The notes: generated by a model not told the origin, from the sequence alone. Positions 1-7,999 are shown, counted from the stretch's first letter. The stretch: DNA of 54,444 bases from Oscillospiraceae bacterium (GCA_902786615.1 CADADE010000008.1:1-54444); one strand, 5' to 3'. Program-made: numbers and translations.

Positions 1-29
1 TCTTCAACCGGCGTTTTCTTCCAAAACAT
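1..29 (-). CDS. 5' fragment of an unknown ORF (nine full codons)
   Basis: An ATG at 29-27 on the minus strand opens a frame reading M-F-W-K-K-T-P-V-E before the window ends. It is preceded at good distance by a GGAGGGAG ribosome site. The same start is present in inverted orientation at the right end. The product cannot be identified from nine residues. It could be the start of a repeated gene, for example in a mobile element, but nothing here proves that. Confidence 0.45.
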
Positions 30-32
30 AGT

Positions 33-94
33 TATGCTCCCTCCATGATTGACAGTGTTTTTCTTTTTCACTGTCTCTCATAAAGGGAGCATAT
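33..94 (-). promoter_or_regulatory. Hairpin sequestering the ribosome site of the truncated ORF (left copy)
   Basis: On the minus strand the leader contains nested inverted repeats. An outer TATGCTCCCT/AGGGAGCATA pair includes the GGAGGGAG ribosome site, and an inner GACAGTG/CACTGTC pair surrounds an A-rich loop. Folding would hide the ribosome site. The identical structure lies at the right end of the window. Confidence 0.6.
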
Positions 95-141
95 CATTGC
101 ACGTCTGCCGGGGGCGGTTTCATTGTCGCTCAGTTTCTTCC

Positions 142-624
142 TCACAGCACCACATGGATCACGCCGTAGGTGACGAGGGTCATGATCATGGCCGCACAGC
201 ACACGCCGATGAGGATCACCGGTACGGCCTTGGACGTGCGGATGTTCAGCAGCGCCGCGATCAGAGCGCCCGTCCACGCGCCGGTGCCGGGCAGCGGGAT
301 CGCCACGAAGAGCAGCAGGCCCCAGTGGCCGTATTTCTGCACCGTCTCGCCTTTGAGGTTGGCGCGGTTTTCAAGCTTGGTGATCAGCGCGTCCATCCGG
401 GGCATGTGCCTGCGCAGCCAGGCGAAGATGCGCTTGATATAGACAATGATAAAGGGCACCGGGACCATGTTGCCCAAAAGCGCCGCCATCAGCGCCAGGG
501 GGTATTCCAGCCCCAGCGCGATCCCATAGGGCAGGCCGAGGCGCAGCTCGCCGACGGGGAGCATGGAGATAAAAAAGGTCGCGCACATTTTGCCGATCAC
601 GGTACCGGTCAGCCAGTCGATCAT
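142..624 (-). CDS. Small multidrug-export family membrane protein (COG2426-like)
   Basis: This 160-residue protein is mostly hydrophobic, with about four membrane segments. It carries the family pattern PVGELRLGLPYGIALG near residues 23-38 and a conserved loop, LLLFVAIPLPGTGAWTGA, near residues 103-120. These match the 'small multi-drug export' family (PF06695), whose transport role is weakly supported by experiment. A GGAGTGAG ribosome site precedes the ATG and a good sigma-A promoter lies just upstream. It stands alone, with a hexokinase gene behind it on the same strand. The family call is firm and the substrate is unknown. Confidence 0.8.
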   Translation of the reverse strand: MIDWLTGTVIGKMCATFFISMLPVGELRLGLPYGIALGLEYPLALMAALLGNMVPVPFIIVYIKRIFAWLRRHMPRMDALITKLENRANLKGETVQKYGHWGLLLFVAIPLPGTGAWTGALIAALLNIRTSKAVPVILIGVCCAAMIMTLVTYGVIHVVL

Positions 625-660
625 GGACTCACTCCGTATTCTTGCAGATAATCGCGGAGG

Positions 661-689
661 ATTATATCATAATCCCCCGCGAAGTGCAA
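661..689 (-). promoter_or_regulatory. Sigma-A promoter for the small export protein
   Basis: On the minus strand TTGCAC and TATAAT are separated by 17 bases, about 40 bases upstream of the start codon. The -10 region lies inside a short palindrome (GGATTAT/ATAATCC). Confidence 0.65.
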
Positions 690-732
690 GACTTATTCAG
701 ACTAATAATGATTTTGGCACTTTTCTGCCGGA

Positions 733-2007
733 TTATGTATTCAGGAGCGCCGCCGCCGCGGAGCCGGGCAGGGTGGTCTCCTGTCCGACGTGCAGCTCAA
801 GCGCGATGCCGCGCTTTTCCGTGCCGTAAAGCTGCAGCAGCCGTTCCAGCTCCGGACGGTAGCAGCGGCCCTTCTGCACCAGCGAGCCCTCCGCCAGCAT
901 GCAGATGGGCTTGTCCCGTCCGCCGCCGATCAGCTCCGCCAGAGCCAGGAGGTTGATGCACATGCACCGGGCCGAGCGCTGGAACAGCGCCGTGCTCAGG
1001 GTCTGGGCGAAGCTGTGGTCGTTCTCGTCGCCGCCGAGCATATCAAAGCCCTCGCCGCAGGACCAGGCGTCCAGCACGGCGGAGTCGAACACCGGCAGCG
1101 CGCGCACCTTCTCGGCGCACTCGGGGCTCAAAAGTCCCTCGTCCGCGGCGGCGTTCAGCATGAGATGGCAGATCTCGCCCAGGTACACGCCCGCGGTGAG
1201 CTTTTCAAAGTGCTTCTGTCCGGGGTTGTGGCTCTCCTCGTCGAGCATGCGGTCAAAGTCGCCGCCCTGGATACCGGTATATTTGCCGGATTCGAGGTTG
1301 ATGATCATGCCGCGATCCCCCTCGAGGCCGAGCTTGCTGATCGCCGAAACTGGCAGGGAGACGCAGGTGTTGGTGCCGGTGCCGCTGACCTGGCCGATGA
1401 AGCCGGAATACTTGCTCTTGTCAAGGCCCGCCGCCATGCCGAGCAGCACGGCCACCGTGTCGTTGAGGATGACGATGTGCTTGCCGGTAATGCCGCGCCG
1501 CTCCAGCTCCGCAAGCAGGGACGCGCCGACAAGCTGCCCCTCGCAGCCGTTGACGACGACCTCCTTGTCGATGGTGATGACGCGCCCGTCCCGCTCGGGG
1601 GTGATGGTCGCGGCATAGGAGAAGCAGAAGCCGATGGCGTCGGCCCGGTCCATCAGGGGCTCGATGGCGTCGGCGGTGAAACGGATGAACTCCTCCCAGG
1701 TGCAGGGAGCGTCCGTGCCGGGCATGTGGCGCTTGATCATGTCCGTGACCGTGCAGCCGGTGGGCTGGAAGCGCACAAGCGCGCTGCGGAAATTGGTCCC
1801 GCCCGCGTCGATCACCGCCGCCTGCATATCGGGCTGCAGCTCCCCGTCGTTGGAGAGGTAGGTGGGGATCATATCCATGGAGCAGGCCTGCCCCGCAAGG
1901 CCGCTCTTCATCTCGGTGAGCATTCGGTAGATGTACACGTCGGGGTCGATTTGCTCGGGCAGCATGCCGTGTCTGTTCAGAAAGTCGATGGCTTTTTCGT
2001 TTGTCAT
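733..2007 (-). CDS. Eukaryotic-type hexokinase
   Basis: The product (424 aa) should phosphorylate hexoses with ATP as the first step of glycolysis. It follows the classical hexokinase order: MIPTYL near residue 46, the phosphate-1 loop VIDAGGTNFR at 65-74, GFCFSY at 126-131, the LNDTVA segment with the presumed catalytic Asp183, the phosphate-2 GQVSGTGTN at 205-213, and INLESGKYTG near 236-245. These are signatures of the hexokinase_1/2 fold typical of eukaryotes, not of bacterial ROK glucokinases. The usual LGGTNFR reads AGGTNFR here. The ATG at 2007 was chosen because GAGAGGAAGAG precedes it; a longer frame upstream lacks a site and runs into the neighbour. The family is firm, the sugar specificity is not known. 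Confidence 0.85.
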   Translation of the reverse strand: MTNEKAIDFLNRHGMLPEQIDPDVYIYRMLTEMKSGLAGQACSMDMIPTYLSNDGELQPDMQAAVIDAGGTNFRSALVRFQPTGCTVTDMIKRHMPGTDAPCTWEEFIRFTADAIEPLMDRADAIGFCFSYAATITPERDGRVITIDKEVVVNGCEGQLVGASLLAELERRGITGKHIVILNDTVAVLLGMAAGLDKSKYSGFIGQVSGTGTNTCVSLPVSAISKLGLEGDRGMIINLESGKYTGIQGGDFDRMLDEESHNPGQKHFEKLTAGVYLGEICHLMLNAAADEGLLSPECAEKVRALPVFDSAVLDAWSCGEGFDMLGGDENDHSFAQTLSTALFQRSARCMCINLLALAELIGGGRDKPICMLAEGSLVQKGRCYRPELERLLQLYGTEKRGIALELHVGQETTLPGSAAAALLNT

Positions 2008-2035
2008 GTCCGCTCTTCCTCTCTCGTGATTACAA

Positions 2036-2062
2036 GACCGGCGGGGAGTTTTGCCGCCGGTC
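2036..2062 (-). terminator. Stem-loop after the band-7/NfeD pair
   Basis: GACCGGCGG and CCGCCGGTC form a 9-bp stem between the band-7 gene and the hexokinase gene. The following minus-strand bases are only moderately T-rich, so termination may be partial. Confidence 0.5.
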
Positions 2063-2083
2063 CTTTGATTTGTTTTCTGCGGA

Positions 2084-2977
2084 TTACTTTTCCTTGGTGG
2101 ATTCCAGCAGGCCTGCCGCAAGCCCCGCGATGCTCTGGATCTCGCTGGGGATGATGATCTTCGTGGCCTGGCCGTTGGCGGCGTTGGAGAAGGCCTCCAT
2201 CGCCTTGAGCTTGATCACCGCGTCGGACGGGGTCGCTTCGTTAATCAGGCGGATGCCCTCCGCCGTTGCGGTCTGTACCTTGAGGATGGCCGCCGCCTGG
2301 CCCTCGGCCTCCAGGATCTGCTGCTGCTTCTTTGCGTCCGCGCGGAGGATGGCGGATTCCTTCTCGCCCTCGGCCTCCAGAATGGCGGCGCGCTTTTCGC
2401 CCTCGGCGCGGAGGATGGATTCACGCCGCTCGCGTTCGGCCTTCATCTGCTTCTCCATGGCGTTCTGAATCTCCTTGGGCGGCAGGATGTTCTTGAGCTC
2501 CACGCGGTTGACCTTGATGCCCCAGGGATCGGTCGCCTCGTCCAGGATGGAGCGCATCTTGGAGTTGATGATGTCGCGGCTAGTCAGGCACTGGTCAAGC
2601 TCCAGGTCGCCGATGATGTTACGCAGCGTAGTGGCGGAGAGGTTCTCGATCGCGAGCATCGGCTGCTCGATCCCGTAGGTGTAGAGGCGGGGGTCCGTGA
2701 TCTGGAAATAAACCACGGTGTCGATCTGCATGGTGACGTTATCCTTCGTGATCACGGGCTGGGGCGGGAAGTCCGCCACCTGTTCCTTGAGGGAGACAAC
2801 CTTGGCAATGCGCTCCACAAAGGGGAGCTTGAAGTGGATGCCCACATTCCAGGTGGTCTTGTACGCGCCCAGAAATTCAATGACGTAAGCCCGCGCCTGC
2901 TGTACGATGCGGATGCAGCGTACGGCAATGAGAATGGCAATGACAAGAACGATGCCGAAAACGATCATGGAATTCAT
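2084..2977 (-). CDS. SPFH/band-7 membrane protein (stomatin/QmcA-like)
   Basis: The 297-residue protein has one N-terminal membrane anchor (about residues 3-22), then a band-7 domain (about 25-180) with PPQPVITKDNVTMQIDTVV and NIIGDLELDQCLTSRD, both hallmarks of stomatin/QmcA proteins. A long charged coiled coil follows (about 185-245), with repeats of the type RAEGEKxxAILEAEGEKE. SPFH proteins oligomerise into membrane microdomain scaffolds and often work with membrane proteases. The start overlaps the stop of the NfeD gene by four bases, which indicates a translationally coupled pair. The pairing is the standard stomatin-NfeD operon. The exact role here is inferred. Confidence 0.9.
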   Translation of the reverse strand: MNSMIVFGIVLVIAILIAVRCIRIVQQARAYVIEFLGAYKTTWNVGIHFKLPFVERIAKVVSLKEQVADFPPQPVITKDNVTMQIDTVVYFQITDPRLYTYGIEQPMLAIENLSATTLRNIIGDLELDQCLTSRDIINSKMRSILDEATDPWGIKVNRVELKNILPPKEIQNAMEKQMKAERERRESILRAEGEKRAAILEAEGEKESAILRADAKKQQQILEAEGQAAAILKVQTATAEGIRLINEATPSDAVIKLKAMEAFSNAANGQATKIIIPSEIQSIAGLAAGLLESTKEK

Positions 2978-3450
2978 ACGTTTACCTCCTGTTTTTCACG
3001 CTTTTTTTCAACGATCAGCTTGACGCCCTCGATACGCACGGCGCGCACAAGCTCTCCCTTTTTCGCCCTTCCGTCGGGCTTTGCCATGCGGGCCGTCCAG
3101 ATTTTGCCGCCGACGCTCACCGCGCCGGTACCCTTGATGTTGTCAATCTCCTCCGTCACCAGGCAGTCCTGGCCGATGGCCATGTCCGCGTTGGTGTGCA
3201 CGGCGCGGCTGTTGACATACTTTTTCGCAAGCGGCCTTGTGAGCAGCAGCGTCACAACGGAGACAAGCAAAAACCACACGATCTGCAGCCACAGCGGCGC
3301 GCCCAGCATGGATGAAATCATGGCGGCCAGCGCGCCCAGCGCAAACCAGATCGACACCAGTCCCGGCGCCAGCGCCTCCACGACCAGCAGGGCAATCATC
3401 GCCACAAGCCAGATGACGGTCATGCTTATTTGGGTAAATGCGGTACCCAT
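2974..3450 (-). CDS. NfeD-like membrane protein
   Basis: This 158-residue protein has three or so N-terminal membrane segments (about residues 8-75), including LLVVEALAPGLVSIWFALGA. A small soluble OB-fold-like domain follows (about 90-150), with GQDCLVTEEIDN and GELVRAVRIEGVKLIV. That is the short NfeD form lacking the ClpP-like protease domain. NfeD proteins partner band-7 proteins in membrane quality control. It is first in the operon: an AGGAGGGG ribosome site and a promoter lie upstream, and it overlaps the band-7 gene by four bases. Confidence 0.85.
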   Translation of the reverse strand: MGTAFTQISMTVIWLVAMIALLVVEALAPGLVSIWFALGALAAMISSMLGAPLWLQIVWFLLVSVVTLLLTRPLAKKYVNSRAVHTNADMAIGQDCLVTEEIDNIKGTGAVSVGGKIWTARMAKPDGRAKKGELVRAVRIEGVKLIVEKKREKQEVNV

Positions 3451-3509
3451 GGCCCCTCCTTTCCGCGGGAGCTCTCTCCCGCTTCGGATTCCAACAGTTT
3501 TCCAAAATG

Positions 3510-3538
3510 ATTATAGTATATTGCTTCAAAATCCGCAA
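3510..3538 (-). promoter_or_regulatory. Promoter of the NfeD/band-7 operon
   Basis: On the minus strand TTGCGG and a perfect TATAAT are 17 bases apart. The leader between promoter and gene contains a GCGGGAG/CTCCCGC hairpin just before the ribosome site. Confidence 0.55.
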
Positions 3539-3545
3539 GTGGGAT

Positions 3546-3589
3546 TGTATGGCGCTTGTTGAATTTTTGTATGGCGCTTGTTGAATTTT
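3546..3589. repeat. Two exact tandem copies of a 22-bp unit
   Basis: Bases 3546-3567 and 3568-3589 are identical 22-mers in head-to-tail order, each containing GCGCTTGTTGAATTTT. They sit between the divergent NfeD and yerC promoters. The length of two helical turns would suit a dimeric regulator, but no protein can be named. Confidence 0.9.
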
Positions 3590-3611
3590 CGGTGAACTCT
3601 CGTTTTTTCTC

Positions 3612-3640
3612 TTTACTTTTTCAGTGTAACGATGTAAAGT
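3612..3640 (+). promoter_or_regulatory. Possible promoter of yerC-methyltransferase-hslO
   Basis: TTTACT and TAAAGT with a 17-base spacer precede yerC by about 70 bases. The leader is AT-rich and holds two GTTAAA motifs. The match to sigma-A consensus is moderate. Confidence 0.4.
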
Positions 3641-3710
3641 ATAACATGTTAAATAATAACAGCACGTTAAACACTTTATTAAGGTTTAAGAGAAGCCGAC
3701 GGAGGACGAT

Positions 3711-4007
3711 ATGAACAAGCTGACCCGAAAGCCCCGCAACGAAAAAATGTACGAGGCGATTCTCTCCCTGAAAACGATGGACGAGTGCATGCGTTTTTTT
3801 GACGATCTTTGCACCGTGTCCGAGCTGATGGCGATGGAGCAGCGCTATCAGGTTGCGGCCTGCCTGAACGAAGGGATGATCTACAACGACATTCTGGCGC
3901 AGACCGGCGCCTCCAGCGCGACCATCAGCCGGGTAAACCGCTCCCTCCAGTACGGCAGGGGCGGCTACGCCGTGGTGTTCGAGCGCATGAAGGAGCAGGA
4001 AAAGTGA
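3711..4007 (+). CDS. yerC: YerC/TrpR-family DNA-binding regulator
   Basis: The 98-residue protein matches the YerC/YecD branch of the Trp-repressor fold. LCTVSELMAMEQRYQVAACL (about residues 33-52) is the first half of the DNA-binding region, and the recognition part IYNDILAQTGASSATISRVNRSL follows (about 57-79). The family regulates unknown targets and, unlike TrpR, is not known to bind tryptophan. Its stop overlaps the GTG start of the methyltransferase gene (GTGA), so the two are translationally coupled. The family assignment is strong. Confidence 0.88.
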   Translation: MNKLTRKPRNEKMYEAILSLKTMDECMRFFDDLCTVSELMAMEQRYQVAACLNEGMIYNDILAQTGASSATISRVNRSLQYGRGGYAVVFERMKEQEK

Positions 4008-4738
4008 GCTGCTACGACGCTCTCGCGCCCTGGTACGACAGTCTGACGGGGGACGTTCCCTACCCCGCCATCGCGGATTATTATGAGGCGGCGTTTGCCG
4101 CCGACGGCGGGGAATTTCGTCTTCTTCTGGATCTGTGCTGCGGCACAGGCTCCATGACCTGGGAGCTTGCGGGCCGCGGCTATGAAATGATCGCGGCCGA
4201 CCGCTCCGTGGACATGCTGATGCAGGCGCAGTCAAAGCAGCGCCCCTGTACCGTCCCGCCGCTCTTTCTCTGCCAGAGCGCCGAGGAACTGGATCTCTAC
4301 GGCACGGTAGACGCGGCGGTCTGCTGTCTCGACGGGCTCAACTACATCCCCGCCGAGACGCTTGGGGAGGTTTTCCGCCGTCTGCATCTGTTCATCCGGC
4401 CCGGCGGGCTCTTTCTCTTTGACATCCGTACGCCGGAGTTCCTGCGCTCGCTCGACGGGCAGGTTTTCGTCGATGAGAAGAAGGACGTGCTCTGCCTCTG
4501 GCGGGCCGACTTCGACGGGGCGCTCGGCGCTCTGGTCTACGGCATGGATCTCTTCACCCGCCGCGGACGCCTCTGGGAGCGCAGCGAGGAGGAGCATATC
4601 GAATACGCGCACGAGCCGGAAAAGCTGCGCGCGCTGCTGGAGGGCGCAGGCTTTCAGGATGTCCGCCTGCGCAGCGACGGCCCCCAGGGCGGCTCCGGCA
4701 GACTCTATATCATTGCAAGAAGGAACGAACATGGATAA
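4004..4738 (+). CDS. Class I SAM-dependent methyltransferase
   Basis: This is a 244-residue protein with a Rossmann-type methyltransferase core. Motif I is LLLDLCCGTGSMTWELA (about residues 44-60). The acidic end of strand 2 is MIAADRS. The later motif LFIRPGGLFLFDIRTPEF lies about residues 128-145. The N-terminal YDALAPWYDSLTGD is typical of small-molecule methyltransferases. The GTG start was chosen because it overlaps the yerC stop; longer frames upstream would run through yerC. Its last codons overlap the hslO start by eight bases. The substrate cannot be told from sequence. Confidence 0.8.
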   Translation: MSCYDALAPWYDSLTGDVPYPAIADYYEAAFAADGGEFRLLLDLCCGTGSMTWELAGRGYEMIAADRSVDMLMQAQSKQRPCTVPPLFLCQSAEELDLYGTVDAAVCCLDGLNYIPAETLGEVFRRLHLFIRPGGLFLFDIRTPEFLRSLDGQVFVDEKKDVLCLWRADFDGALGALVYGMDLFTRRGRLWERSEEEHIEYAHEPEKLRALLEGAGFQDVRLRSDGPQGGSGRLYIIARRNEHG

Positions 4739-5624
4739 AATCATCAGAGCAACCGCGGCCGACGGCTTTATCAAGATGGCCGTCATCAACGCAAAGGACA
4801 TCGTAGAGCGCGCCCGGCAGATCCACGGCCTGTCCCCCACCGCCAGCGCCGCCCTGGGGCGGACGCTGTGCGGCGCATCCCTCCTGGGGCAGGCCATGAA
4901 GGAGGAGAATGCCACCCTCACCATCCGCCTCAACGGCGGCGGGCCCATCGGCAGCGTCGTCGCCGTCTCAGACTGCGAGGGCAATGTGCGCGGCTATGTG
5001 GAAAACCCCGCCTGCGAGCTGCCGCTTCGCTCTGACGGCAAGCTCAACGTGGGCGGCGCCGTCGGGCGGGACGGTATGCTGACCGTCAGCCGCGACCTCG
5101 GCATGCGCGAGCCCTACATCGGCTCCGTGGAGCTGGTCAGCGGCGAGATTGCAGAGGATCTGACCGCCTATCTGCTGGAGAGCGAGCAGGTGCCCTCCGC
5201 CTGCGCCCTCGGCGTGCTGGTGGATACCGACTGCACGATCCGCGCCGCCGGCGGCTTCATCGTCCAGCTCATGCCCGGGGCCGACGAGGAGCTGATCGGC
5301 AGGCTTGAGGAGAACATCCTCCTGATGGACCAGCTCACCACCGTCCTGGACGAGGACGGGGCCGAGGCCCTGTTCAACCAGGTTCTCAGGAGCTTCGACT
5401 GGCACACGGTCGGCGAATACCCCGTGGAGTACCGCTGCTATTGCAGCAGGGAGCGGGTGGAGCAGGCACTCACCGTCATCGCCCCTGCGGAGCTGCAGGA
5501 GATCATCGACGAGGGGAAGGATATTTCCGTCTCCTGTCAGTTTTGCGATAAAGAATACAGCTTCACCCCGGCGGAACTGATACAATTGAAGAAAGAGTCT
5601 GAATGCAAAACGGATGCGGTTTGA
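4731..5624 (+). CDS. hslO: Hsp33 redox-regulated chaperone
   Basis: The product (297 aa) is a cytoplasmic holdase that is switched on by oxidation. The N-terminal domain shows SPTASAALGRTL and GGGPIGSVVAVSD (about residues 35-88). The C-terminal redox switch has the zinc-binding cysteines as CYC (about residue 240) and CQFC (about residue 273), matching the CXC/CXXC pattern of the family. The ATG has an AAGGAACG ribosome site and overlaps the methyltransferase gene, so all three genes form one operon. Length and motifs are normal. Confidence 0.93.
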   Translation: MDKIIRATAADGFIKMAVINAKDIVERARQIHGLSPTASAALGRTLCGASLLGQAMKEENATLTIRLNGGGPIGSVVAVSDCEGNVRGYVENPACELPLRSDGKLNVGGAVGRDGMLTVSRDLGMREPYIGSVELVSGEIAEDLTAYLLESEQVPSACALGVLVDTDCTIRAAGGFIVQLMPGADEELIGRLEENILLMDQLTTVLDEDGAEALFNQVLRSFDWHTVGEYPVEYRCYCSRERVEQALTVIAPAELQEIIDEGKDISVSCQFCDKEYSFTPAELIQLKKESECKTDAV

Positions 5625-5638
5625 CGCCGCATCCGTTT
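5608..5638. terminator. Terminator overlapping the 3' end of hslO
   Basis: AAACGGATGCGG and CCGCATCCGTTT form a 12-bp stem with a 7-base loop that includes the hslO stop codon. It lies between two converging genes and could act in both directions. Confidence 0.7.
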
Positions 5639-5647
5639 CGCATTCAT

Positions 5648-7927
5648 TTATTGTTTTGCAAACAGTACATAGTCGCTCTTAAACGGGTATGCCTGGATAT
5701 CCTGGTCGGAGCCTGTTTCCGGGTCCTCCATCTGTTCCTTGATGTAGGTGAAAAGCTCATGCTGGGTAAGCTCGCCGTCTTCGTTCAGGTCGGCAGGCAT
5801 TGAGCCGTCCGGGCCGCAAACGCCCTCGGTGAGGAAGTGGACAAAGAAGGTGTAGTTTGCAGCTTCCTTTCCCCAGCCAAAGAAGCGATATCGGGCGGCG
5901 GTCATGACCTGGAAATCGGACAGGCGAAGCTCACCGGTTTCAAGAAGCGGCATATTCTCCTCGATGAAGCCTCCGTCGGCGTTGTTGTTGACCTCATATT
6001 CATACCAGTCCGGCCACTCTTCTTTGTAATCACCGTCGAAGTATGGGGCAACGTTCTCCTCTGCGTCCCGATCATAGACGCCCGCGCCGGAACCGCAGGA
6101 GCCCAGCCACACGATCTTTGTGCCTTTAATTTTTGTCAGGGCTGCAGCCAGCTCCTCCATCAGTATCACGTCATAAGTCTCATGGGGAATCTCCACCGTG
6201 CAGAGAGAGCCCGCATAGCGGCCCACACGGCCCACATCGCCATGGGTGCCGAAATAAAGCAGGGACACGTCATTTTCATCCGCGCTGCCAAACGCCTCCT
6301 GGATCGCGGCAAAGACCTCCGCGCGCGACAGGTCCTGCCGGCGGATGACGGAATAGTAGGTACCGCCGGGCGTCTTTACGTTCTTAAGCATCTCTGCCAG
6401 CGACTCCACATCCCCGTAGCAGCGGCGGGAATACATGCTTCCCTTAAAGCTTACCTCCCCGATGAGCAGCGCCCGGTACTCCACTTCATTGAGGCCTTCA
6501 ACGCCGACTTCCAGCGGCAAGCTTGAGGTGCGCCAGTTTCCGCAGTGCGCATCCACGCGAACCACCCATTTTTCGTTTGGCGCGAAGCCGCCAAAATCCA
6601 TCTCGGTTTTTCCGGAGTCTTTGAGGATGCATACCTCTTCCCCGCCGTCTATTCTGACACATACGTCATAGCTGCAGCCGGGGAGCAAGGTCCACCGCAG
6701 GGTCAGAATGTCGCCCTTCATCTCGTAGGACTCGATTTTGACAACAGGCTCTTCGCTGCTGGGCTCGATCTCAATGGGCAGACCCCAGAACGCAAAGTCG
6801 CTGTTCGGGATCCTGGCCTTGACCTGGACATAGCTTTTTTCCGTTTTGGATGTATTGTACAGGTGATATTCCGTTGACTGGAGGCCGCTTAAGAAGAGGC
6901 TCAGATTATTCTGGTCAGTTCCGAAATACACATCGTAAACCGCGTTTTTGATGGGGTCCCAGGCCATATGGACACTGTTTCCGTTCCTTTCAAATATCGT
7001 CACATTGAGGGCGGTCGGCTGATTTCCGGTCGTGACCCGGATGGGCTCGGAGACGATATCCGCACTTGTGCCCTTTAAAATGCCAAGCTGGAACTTGTAT
7101 TCGGTGTTATTTTCCAGCCCGTAGACCGTGCGGTTCCAGCCGCCGGTAAAGCTGTCGATCAAAGCCCATTCGCCGCCCTCGGCATTCTGCGCATCGGGAA
7201 ACCACTGCATCAGGATATACTTTATGTTATCGCCCATGTATTTCCATTCGAGGTAAATGCTGTCGCCGCTCATAGCCTTGCACTTGTCTGTCAGGAATGT
7301 GGGCGTGTTGCCGTAGCAGCTGATCGTTACACAGTCGCTTGGTACAGAGAGTGCTCCCCCCTCGCTGACAGCGGAGACGCGGAAGTTGACGTAGCCCTCA
7401 TCCTCCGTGCTGGTGTATCGGAGTACGGAGCTGTTCGCATCCGGAACAGCAGTCCAGTACCTTCCGCGGCCACGGGTTTCCCAGAAGTATTCCGTAGGTT
7501 CATTCGGGAAGATGTAATTTGCCGTAAGTGTCGCAGTCTCGCCGCAAAGCAGCTCGTTCGTGTTGGTATTGAGATAAGGCTTGATATAGTCGTAATCCTT
7601 CTTGTACCGCTCGCACCATTCTGCGGCGTAGGTGTTGGGGGAGCAGACGAAGGTAGCCGTTTCGTCAAAGGCGTCGGGTGCGATTTCCTTGAGCGTCTCT
7701 GGCAGCCAAACCATCTCTACCCCTGAATTTGCAAAAGCATGAGAGCCAATCTTCTCCACGCCGGAACGGATGGCAAAGTTTTTTGGCAGCGTCACGCCCA
7801 TAAACGCCTCTTCCCCGATTTCCCTGAGCCCACTGGGCAGATAGAACGCCGCCATGGCCGAGGCGCTGAGACAGAGCGCTGCGAGCGTCATCATCAGCAG
7901 CATTGCGAATATACGCGCAAATTTCAT
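5648..7927 (-). CDS. Secreted caspase-like (clan CD) cysteine protease with LRR and Fn3-like regions
   Basis: The 759-residue protein begins with a signal peptide (residues 1-26, ending ASAMA). A short BspA-type leucine-rich repeat region follows (about 28-95; GLREIGEEAFMG, LKEIAPDAFDE), then several fibronectin-III-like beta domains (about 115-490). The C-terminal caspase-like domain starts at YRALLIGEVSF (about 495). It has the catalytic His-Gly in FGTHGD (His562) and the catalytic Cys in WLGSCGSG (Cys611), in the order and spacing of clan CD proteases. An EF-hand/dockerin-like loop, DLNEDGELTQHE, lies near residue 710. Exported metacaspase-like proteins of this build are known in gut bacteria but rarely characterised. 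A role in the envelope or on host substrates is inference. Confidence 0.8.
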   Translation of the reverse strand: MKFARIFAMLLMMTLAALCLSASAMAAFYLPSGLREIGEEAFMGVTLPKNFAIRSGVEKIGSHAFANSGVEMVWLPETLKEIAPDAFDETATFVCSPNTYAAEWCERYKKDYDYIKPYLNTNTNELLCGETATLTANYIFPNEPTEYFWETRGRGRYWTAVPDANSSVLRYTSTEDEGYVNFRVSAVSEGGALSVPSDCVTISCYGNTPTFLTDKCKAMSGDSIYLEWKYMGDNIKYILMQWFPDAQNAEGGEWALIDSFTGGWNRTVYGLENNTEYKFQLGILKGTSADIVSEPIRVTTGNQPTALNVTIFERNGNSVHMAWDPIKNAVYDVYFGTDQNNLSLFLSGLQSTEYHLYNTSKTEKSYVQVKARIPNSDFAFWGLPIEIEPSSEEPVVKIESYEMKGDILTLRWTLLPGCSYDVCVRIDGGEEVCILKDSGKTEMDFGGFAPNEKWVVRVDAHCGNWRTSSLPLEVGVEGLNEVEYRALLIGEVSFKGSMYSRRCYGDVESLAEMLKNVKTPGGTYYSVIRRQDLSRAEVFAAIQEAFGSADENDVSLLYFGTHGDVGRVGRYAGSLCTVEIPHETYDVILMEELAAALTKIKGTKIVWLGSCGSGAGVYDRDAEENVAPYFDGDYKEEWPDWYEYEVNNNADGGFIEENMPLLETGELRLSDFQVMTAARYRFFGWGKEAANYTFFVHFLTEGVCGPDGSMPADLNEDGELTQHELFTYIKEQMEDPETGSDQDIQAYPFKSDYVLFAKQ

Positions 7928-7970
7928 TTCTACCCTCCTTCAAACCGCTTTCTTTACGCTTTCTTGCATG

Positions 7971-7999
7971 ATTATACCATTTCCTCTGATATCCCGCAA
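7971..7999 (-). promoter_or_regulatory. Promoter of the caspase-like gene
   Basis: TTGCGG and TATAAT with a 17-base spacer read toward the gene on the minus strand. An AAGGAGGG ribosome site follows immediately before the ATG. Confidence 0.5.

Larger units (their letters stand above)
1..99. repeat. Left arm of 99-bp terminal inverted repeat
   Basis: Bases 1-99 are the exact reverse complement of the last 99 bases of the window, and identity stops at base 100. The arm holds the first codons of a truncated ORF, its ribosome site and an upstream hairpin. An exact 99-base match ending at both contig tips is what a de Bruijn assembler with k = 99 would leave at a repeat node (inference). A genuine inverted duplication is the alternative. 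Confidence 0.95.
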
